A stretch of 11,184 nt of DNA from positions 1 to 11,184 of the forward strand of contig CAJWTE010000019.1 in assembly GCA_913046815.1 (NCBI GenBank), given 5' to 3'. The position numbers and the translations under genes are program-made. The stretch is from an uncultured bacterium (GTDB lineage Bacteria; Patescibacteriota; Minisyncoccia; Phycocordibacterales; UBA918). The notes below the pieces were generated by a model. It made no database searches. It was not told where the DNA came from and was given only the letters and a program-made list of their open reading frames with translations. Of this stretch, positions 6,982 through 11,184 are shown piece after piece (within the stretch, counting starts at the first letter, position 1; every line of letters begins with the position of its first letter).

Positions 6982-6988
6982 GACTCTC

Positions 6989-7016
6989 GGCGAGGGAGAT
7001 GAAAATCACCCTCGCC
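6989..7016 (+). terminator. GC-rich hairpin closing the GC-rich gene
   Basis: GGCGAGGG, one unpaired A, GAT, loop GAAA, ATC, one unpaired A and CCCTCGCC. The stem is 11 bp with one A/A mismatch and a GNRA loop, starting 7 bases after the TGA. The following sequence (ACCTTGAATATTCTT) is only moderately T-rich, so some read-through into the next gene is possible. Confidence 0.65.
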
Positions 7017-7062
7017 ACCTTGAATATTCTTATGTACTGGTGTAGGTAGGAATATAAAGGTT

Positions 7063-9195
7063 ATGAATAAAAAAATAAATATGAATAAGATTACTATCAA
7101 GAATGTCTTTCTGACGCTGTTTTTTGTAGTCTCAATATATACAATGTTAACTGCGGTGGCTCCGGTAAGTGCGCTAGCATTTGGTACTTCAGAAGATGGT
7201 GGCTGTTGTGGTGGTCCTGGAATCGACGGCCCTGGCCCTGGCGGTCCAGGAGGCGGCGGCCCCGATCCTGTTGTGTGTCAGTATTTAAATACTTCAAGTA
7301 GCACTGTACCAACTGGGGGCGGAAGCGTTACTCTGTCTTGGGCTAGTCTCAACGCAACTTCAGCTTCTATGAATAATGGAGTTGGTTCTGTAGCTGTAAA
7401 TGGGTCACAATCAGTAAATGTGACCAGTGACACCACGTTTATCCTTACAGTGGTTGGTGTTGCTGGCAATGATACTTGTAGTGTACCTGTAACCGTGGAC
7501 ACCTCTACATCTGCACCTACTTGTGATGCTTTTACTGCGTCACCCAACCATTTTTCTAGCGGCGGAGGCACTACTACTCTAAGTTGGAATACTACCAATG
7601 CTACCTCTGTATCTATTAACAATGGAGTGGGAAGTGTATCTGTTGATGGTTCTACTACTGTAAGCGTATCTTCTGATATTACCTATACTCTCACTGCTAC
7701 TGGAGCCGGCGGCACTGATACCTGTACCGAGACGATTACCGTTGGGACTGTTTCTGGTCTTACCTGTGATTATTTCAACGCTAGTCCGAGTTCTGTTAAG
7801 AAAGGATCAAGTACTACCCTAAGTTGGGGTACTACCAACGCCACATCAGTGTCTATTGATAATGGCATAGGTAATGTATCTGACGACGGATCTGTTATTG
7901 TTTCTCCATCTGGCGATACCACTTATACTCTGACTGCACGAGATGCTGCTGGTAATACTGTTACTTGTAGCGAAGGGGTGAACATTACTACTGGTGGTGG
8001 AGGAGGATCGCCTCGTCCTAGCTGTGACCTAGAAGCTTCAGATACTACTATCGAGCCAGGTCAGGCTGTAACGCTTACTTGGAACAATAACCGTTACACT
8101 TACGAGGCCACTATCTACGAAGGTGATGACGATGGCGATGAGATATTTGAGGCTGATGATCGTGATGAAGCGCAAGAAGGTTCTATCCGTGTATATCCAA
8201 ACCGTCCTACGACCTACACCATGGTGACAGAACGAGGAAGTTACCGAAGGGTTTGTGATGTAGATATTGAAATGGAAGACACTGTGATACTACTTTCTAC
8301 CCGTGACCAAGAACCACGTGTTGCCGGTATTACTTTGACACAAGTGCCTTATACCGGTTTTGAAGCTGGACCATTCCTAACCTTCATCTTCTACGTACTA
8401 CTTGCTATCTGGGGAGTGTTCGTAGCCTACATCTTCACTGTTAAGGAAGATAAGTTTCTAGGCTTCTCTCTAGCTGGTGCTTTCCCAAAAAAAAAGTCAA
8501 TAAACGACTTTTCGACTAAAGGGGTAGATACTGAAGAGTATATTTCTGAAGCGGAAGATTATGTGGCTAGCACTACCAGCGCGCCAGTCACACCGGCTAA
8601 CTTACCAGTAATTGGATATGCGTCGCAACTGGCGGAAGAAGACGTTGATATAAAAAGTGAGTTGGAAGACTATGCTCACAACAACGAAGCTCTTATCTCC
8701 AGTGATGCCATACGTTTCTTAGAACACAAGTATTCTGCTGCTGAACAATTATCTATCCTAGATAAAGCTATCACAGCGGTAAAGAAAAGTTATCCTAGTG
8801 AGGATGGTTGGGTTATCTTGAATCTAGACAGAGTGCAAGCTGTGCTTGGTAGCCACATTAAAGCGATAGAATTACCCAATGTACCAGTTACTGTCGGCTC
8901 ACTAGCTGAAGCAATCATTGATGGAGATTTGTCCTCATCTTGTGGATTAATTGGACACCGCCCTATGATTGCATTGATGGACGCAGCCACTGACTTAGAT
9001 GCTTTGTACAGAGAAAGGCGGGGGGGAGAGACTGTGGTATCAGAGTTTTTACGCACCAAGTCAGAACACATCACTGACGATGAGTTGCACACTGTGATTA
9101 AGACTCTCACTTCTGCGCTGGATGGCACTTACCGCGATGAAGAAGAAGCGGTTAAGGTGGCCATTATGAAAGCTATTAAATTGGTAACCAAATAA
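7063..9195 (+). CDS. Surface protein: signal peptide, Gly/Pro stretch, four Ig-like repeats, VPYTG motif, TM helix, long C-terminal domain
   Basis: A 710-residue surface protein. A signal peptide (1-39, with SALA before F40) is followed by a Gly/Pro-rich, collagen-like stretch (46-69). Four Ig-like repeats come next, each with its own cysteine pair (C72/C139, C154/C221, C235/C302, C321/C398). The first three are close copies sharing LSW, NATS and a TYTLT-like strand; the fourth is divergent and acidic. A natural GGGGGS linker (311-316) precedes it. VPYTG (428-432) then sits directly before a membrane helix (about 437-459), as in sortase substrates. A normal substrate ends soon after a few basic residues. 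Here about 250 more residues follow, predicted cytoplasmic, soluble, mostly helical and of no family I recognise. The first ATG is chosen; a second in-frame ATG at 7081 would also leave a working signal peptide. The upstream promoter is unclear, so co-transcription with the preceding gene is possible. Likely partner: the sortase at 5457-6125. Confidence 0.88.
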   Translation: MNKKINMNKITIKNVFLTLFFVVSIYTMLTAVAPVSALAFGTSEDGGCCGGPGIDGPGPGGPGGGGPDPVVCQYLNTSSSTVPTGGGSVTLSWASLNATSASMNNGVGSVAVNGSQSVNVTSDTTFILTVVGVAGNDTCSVPVTVDTSTSAPTCDAFTASPNHFSSGGGTTTLSWNTTNATSVSINNGVGSVSVDGSTTVSVSSDITYTLTATGAGGTDTCTETITVGTVSGLTCDYFNASPSSVKKGSSTTLSWGTTNATSVSIDNGIGNVSDDGSVIVSPSGDTTYTLTARDAAGNTVTCSEGVNITTGGGGGSPRPSCDLEASDTTIEPGQAVTLTWNNNRYTYEATIYEGDDDGDEIFEADDRDEAQEGSIRVYPNRPTTYTMVTERGSYRRVCDVDIEMEDTVILLSTRDQEPRVAGITLTQVPYTGFEAGPFLTFIFYVLLAIWGVFVAYIFTVKEDKFLGFSLAGAFPKKKSINDFSTKGVDTEEYISEAEDYVASTTSAPVTPANLPVIGYASQLAEEDVDIKSELEDYAHNNEALISSDAIRFLEHKYSAAEQLSILDKAITAVKKSYPSEDGWVILNLDRVQAVLGSHIKAIELPNVPVTVGSLAEAIIDGDLSSSCGLIGHRPMIALMDAATDLDALYRERRGGETVVSEFLRTKSEHITDDELHTVIKTLTSALDGTYRDEEEAVKVAIMKAIKLVTK
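7276..8257 (+). repeat. Tandem Ig-like repeat array inside the surface protein gene
   Basis: The first cysteines of successive units are 82, 81 and 86 codons apart (residues 72, 154, 235, 321). Units one to three share LSW, NATS, a (N/D)NG(V/I)G turn and (T/S)D(T/I)T(Y/F) at matching places. Unit four keeps the frame of the fold and the cysteine pair but has lost most of this sequence. Confidence 0.8.
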
Positions 9196-9223
9196 TTAGT
9201 TGTAATAACGACAAAAGAGCAAC

Positions 9224-9254
9224 AAAAAACACTACCCTGGGGGTAGTGTTTTTT
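9224..9254. terminator. Bidirectional hairpin terminator after the surface protein gene
   Basis: AAAAAACACTACCC, loop TGG, GGGTAGTGTTTTTT: a perfect 14-bp stem with A- and T-runs at its ends, 29 bases after the stop of the gene at 7063-9195. It would work on both strands. Confidence 0.88.
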
Positions 9255-9298
9255 GAGCATTTTATGCTATGAAGGTTTTATTCACCACTAGTCTTACA

Positions 9299-9335
9299 AG
9301 CAAAACTCCCTAGGTTAAACCTAGGGAGTTTTGCT
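9299..9335. repeat. Perfect 18-bp inverted repeat between convergent genes
   Basis: AGCAAAACTCCCTAGGTT, one central base, then its exact reverse complement ending in TTTTGCT. It lies between two terminator-like hairpins. The right arm contains TTTT but no free T-run follows it. It could be an additional terminator or RNA-end stabiliser. Confidence 0.85.
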
Positions 9336-9362
9336 AAAACACTATCCGAAGGTAGTTTTTTT
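9336..9362. terminator. Hairpin terminator next to the thrS stop
   Basis: ACTATC, loop CGAA, GGTAGT, flanked by AAAA on the left and seven T on the right; the stem has one G-U pair on the plus strand. Read on the minus strand it follows the thrS stop by about 15 bases, with a C-TTCG-G tetraloop, one C/A mismatch and a TGTTTT tail. It resembles a degenerate copy of the hairpin at 9224-9254. Confidence 0.65.
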
Positions 9363-9377
9363 GGCTCTTTATTACAA

Positions 9378-11129
9378 TTAATCAATTGTCCTGTTCTTGA
9401 TTTCAGTGACCAGCTTTTCAATCAGCTCTTCTACTGAGCCTTCGACTTTGTCTCCGTTGTGCTTTTCTAAGGCGATGGTATTACTGGAAGCTTCTTTGTC
9501 TCCCACTACTGCAAAGTAAGGTAGCTTATCTTGTTTGGCACTGCGAATTTTTTTCCCTAATGATTCGTTGGTGTCATCTATTTCCGCTCTGATACCAGCA
9601 GTCTTAAGCTGGTCTACCACTCCTTGGGCAAACTCTGTGTGAGCTACAGCTACCGGCAACACTCGCACCTGTTCGGGAGAAAGCCAGAGCGGAAAGGCAC
9701 CAGCATAATGTTCTATTAAGATTCCAAGAAAACGATCAGGCGAACCGATAAGGGCACGATGAATCATAACCACTCTCTCTTTTTCACCTTTCTCATTGAT
9801 ACAGTTGAGATCGAATCTTTCTGGTTGACTGAAGTCCAGTTGTACCGTTGATATCTGCCATTCACGATCCAATGCGTCCACTGCCATAATATCTACCTTT
9901 GGCCCATAGAAAGCAGCTTCACCGGTTACTTCTTTATGGTCTATTTTCTTCTCTTGAAGAAGTTTTTTCAGAATTCCTTCAGATTCTTCCCAGACACTAT
10001 CTTCCCCTAGATATTTTTCTTTATTGACATCATCTCTTAATGATAGTCGCATCCAGTATGCGATATTGTATGTTTTCAAAGCTTCCTCGATGACTTCCAA
10101 TATGTTAGATATCTCAGATTCAATTTGTTGATATCTACAAAAAACATGTCCATCATCTTGAGCAAAAGCTCTCAGGCGGGTTAGGCCGGAAAGCTCTCCA
10201 GGTCTCTCGTCTCTATATAGATTAGCAAAGTCTGAATAGCGAATTGGCAAATCTTTATAACTGCGTGGTCTAGAAGCAAAAATTTGGGTATGCTGGGGGC
10301 AGTTCATTGGTTTGAGAAACATCTCCTCGTCGACATATTGAGATGACACTGACAACATATCCTCTTTATATTGATCATAGTGACCGGATAATTTAAACAA
10401 GTCAGCTTTGTTGATATTTGGAGTATATACTTCTCCAAAGCCGAGTCTATCATTCAGTTCACGAGAATATTCGACTACTGCATTGCGTAAAATATTTCCT
10501 CTGGGAGTCCACATTGGCATTCCTGATCCGACTAGGTCAGAAAAGACCAGTAGATCTTGCTCTTTAGCGATTTTTCGATGATCTCGTTTTTTCGCTTCTT
10601 CTCTATGCTCTAGGTACTTATCTAGTTCTGCTTTTGTATCAAAAGCCAGTCCGTAGATTCGTGTAAGCATTGAGTTCTTTTCATCTCCACGCCAGTAGGC
10701 ACCAGCTATTTTGTCTAACAGGAACGAATCGCTGGCAATGTCGTGTGCAGGATTTTGGCAATGACCACCGCGGCAAAGATCAGTGAAGCCATTACACGTA
10801 TATAGAGTTATTGGTTCGTTTTTTTTAACGATTTCATCTATCAGCTCCAGTTTATATTTATTATCAGAAAATAATTCACGAGCAGTAGGTTCTGACACTT
10901 CTTGGTGAGTGAATTCGGTCCAAGTTGGTAATTGCTTTACCATTGATTCTTGCAGTGATTTTAAATCATCTTCGCGGAGACTTTCTCCTTGAGAAAAATC
11001 AATGTCATAGTAAAAACCATTTTCAATTGCTGGTCCCAAAGTTAGTTTTGCTTCAGGGTATCTTTTTAGTACTTCGGCGGCCAGTAAGTGTGCCAGAGTG
11101 TGTCTTTTTTGTTCTAGACTACTGTTCAT
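9378..11129 (-). CDS. thrS: Threonyl-tRNA synthetase lacking the TGS domain
   Basis: Class II aminoacyl-tRNA synthetase that charges tRNA-Thr in the cytoplasm. The 583 residues begin directly with the editing (SAD) domain: HxxxH at H10/H14 (HTLAH) and CxxxH at C119/H123 (CRGGH), the metal-type residues used to clear Ser-tRNA-Thr. The catalytic core follows with motif 1 (about 201-222), motif 2 (YRDERPGELSGLTRLR, 305-320) and motif 3 around GSPDRFLGILIEHY (462-475). Its zinc ligands are C277 (MNCP), H328 (DDGH) and H457 (MIHRAL). The C-terminal HGTP anticodon-binding domain covers about 486-577. The N-terminal TGS domain of about 60 residues, present in E. coli-type enzymes, is missing. The ATG at 11129 has no Shine-Dalgarno site, and an upstream extension is unlikely because a TAA stands in frame (TAACTAAATTATT before ATG). 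Identification is secure. Confidence 0.96.
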   Translation of the reverse strand: MNSSLEQKRHTLAHLLAAEVLKRYPEAKLTLGPAIENGFYYDIDFSQGESLREDDLKSLQESMVKQLPTWTEFTHQEVSEPTARELFSDNKYKLELIDEIVKKNEPITLYTCNGFTDLCRGGHCQNPAHDIASDSFLLDKIAGAYWRGDEKNSMLTRIYGLAFDTKAELDKYLEHREEAKKRDHRKIAKEQDLLVFSDLVGSGMPMWTPRGNILRNAVVEYSRELNDRLGFGEVYTPNINKADLFKLSGHYDQYKEDMLSVSSQYVDEEMFLKPMNCPQHTQIFASRPRSYKDLPIRYSDFANLYRDERPGELSGLTRLRAFAQDDGHVFCRYQQIESEISNILEVIEEALKTYNIAYWMRLSLRDDVNKEKYLGEDSVWEESEGILKKLLQEKKIDHKEVTGEAAFYGPKVDIMAVDALDREWQISTVQLDFSQPERFDLNCINEKGEKERVVMIHRALIGSPDRFLGILIEHYAGAFPLWLSPEQVRVLPVAVAHTEFAQGVVDQLKTAGIRAEIDDTNESLGKKIRSAKQDKLPYFAVVGDKEASSNTIALEKHNGDKVEGSVEELIEKLVTEIKNRTID

Positions 11130-11163
11130 AATAATTTAGTTAAATTAAAAAACGTCCGAGTGA

Positions 11164-11184
11164 AAAAACAACTTAGTTGTTTTT
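11164..11184. terminator. Hairpin at the right window edge, likely terminator of an upstream gene
   Basis: AAAAACAACT, one base, AGTTGTTTTT: a 10-bp inverted repeat with A- and T-runs, 35 bases upstream of the thrS start. On the minus strand it would end the transcript of a gene beyond the window, or lie in the thrS leader and act as an attenuator. The window stops within the T-run, so this cannot be resolved. Confidence 0.5.

Noticed and set aside
7020..7058. Separate promoter for the large surface protein (TTGAAT and TATAAA)
   Set aside because: The two hexamers are about 27 bases apart and TATAAA lies only 4 bases from the ATG; no well-spaced pair was found.
7180..7275. Lipobox near the N-terminus of the large surface protein (GGCCGG)
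   Set aside because: The cysteines follow a glycine run well after the hydrophobic core; the [LVI]-x-[GAS]-C pattern is not at the right place, and SALA fits signal peptidase I better.
7276..8257. Repeat array read as CRISPR
   Set aside because: The repeats are about 245 bases, coding, in one frame and encode Ig-like domains; no short repeat-spacer pattern.

Overview
The window looks like a chromosomal piece of a Patescibacteria/CPR bacterium, most likely of the Parcubacteria type. The supporting signs are AT-rich housekeeping genes, mostly without Shine-Dalgarno sites; a threonyl-tRNA synthetase that starts directly at the editing domain and has no TGS domain; and a sortase next to Ig-repeat surface proteins. 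The standard code appears to be used: TAA, TAG and TGA all act as stops. This placement is inference; no marker tree was possible.

Layout. Positions 2-1123 (+) hold the 3' part of pheT (phenylalanyl-tRNA synthetase beta chain), followed three bases later by an endonuclease/exonuclease/phosphatase-family enzyme (1127-1873, +). An extended -10 promoter then precedes gyrB (2027-4114, +). GyrB ends at a perfect palindrome and a bidirectional hairpin terminator shared with a convergent gene (4220-5218, -) for a membrane-anchored Ig/CARDB-like protein. A divergent intergenic region (5219-5456) has a consensus promoter whose -35 box lies in a palindrome, so that a TTGACA box reads on both strands. 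It serves the membrane protein leftward and a sortase (5457-6125, +) rightward.

Positions 6126-6465 carry no gene. They hold a perfect 17-bp inverted repeat, a strong promoter and a leader made of five successive stem-loops, leading to a strong ribosome binding site. That site serves a GC-rich, codon-atypical gene (6466-6981) for a small secreted protein with seven cysteines, closed by a GC-rich hairpin. Next comes a 710-residue surface protein (7063-9195) with a signal peptide, a Gly/Pro-rich stretch, four Ig-like repeats each with its own cysteine pair, a VPYTG sortase-like motif, a transmembrane helix and a long C-terminal domain that should be cytoplasmic. Three hairpins separate it from the convergent thrS (9378-11129, -).

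How the genes work together. Between housekeeping genes (pheT, gyrB, thrS) sits a cell-surface block: an anchored Ig/CARDB-like protein, a sortase, a secreted Cys-rich protein and a sortase-motif Ig protein. The simplest reading is a surface-display locus in which the sortase acts on the VPYTG protein. The GC-rich gene with its structured leader is the most foreign-looking element. The VPYTG motif in front of a long cytoplasmic half is the most unusual protein architecture.
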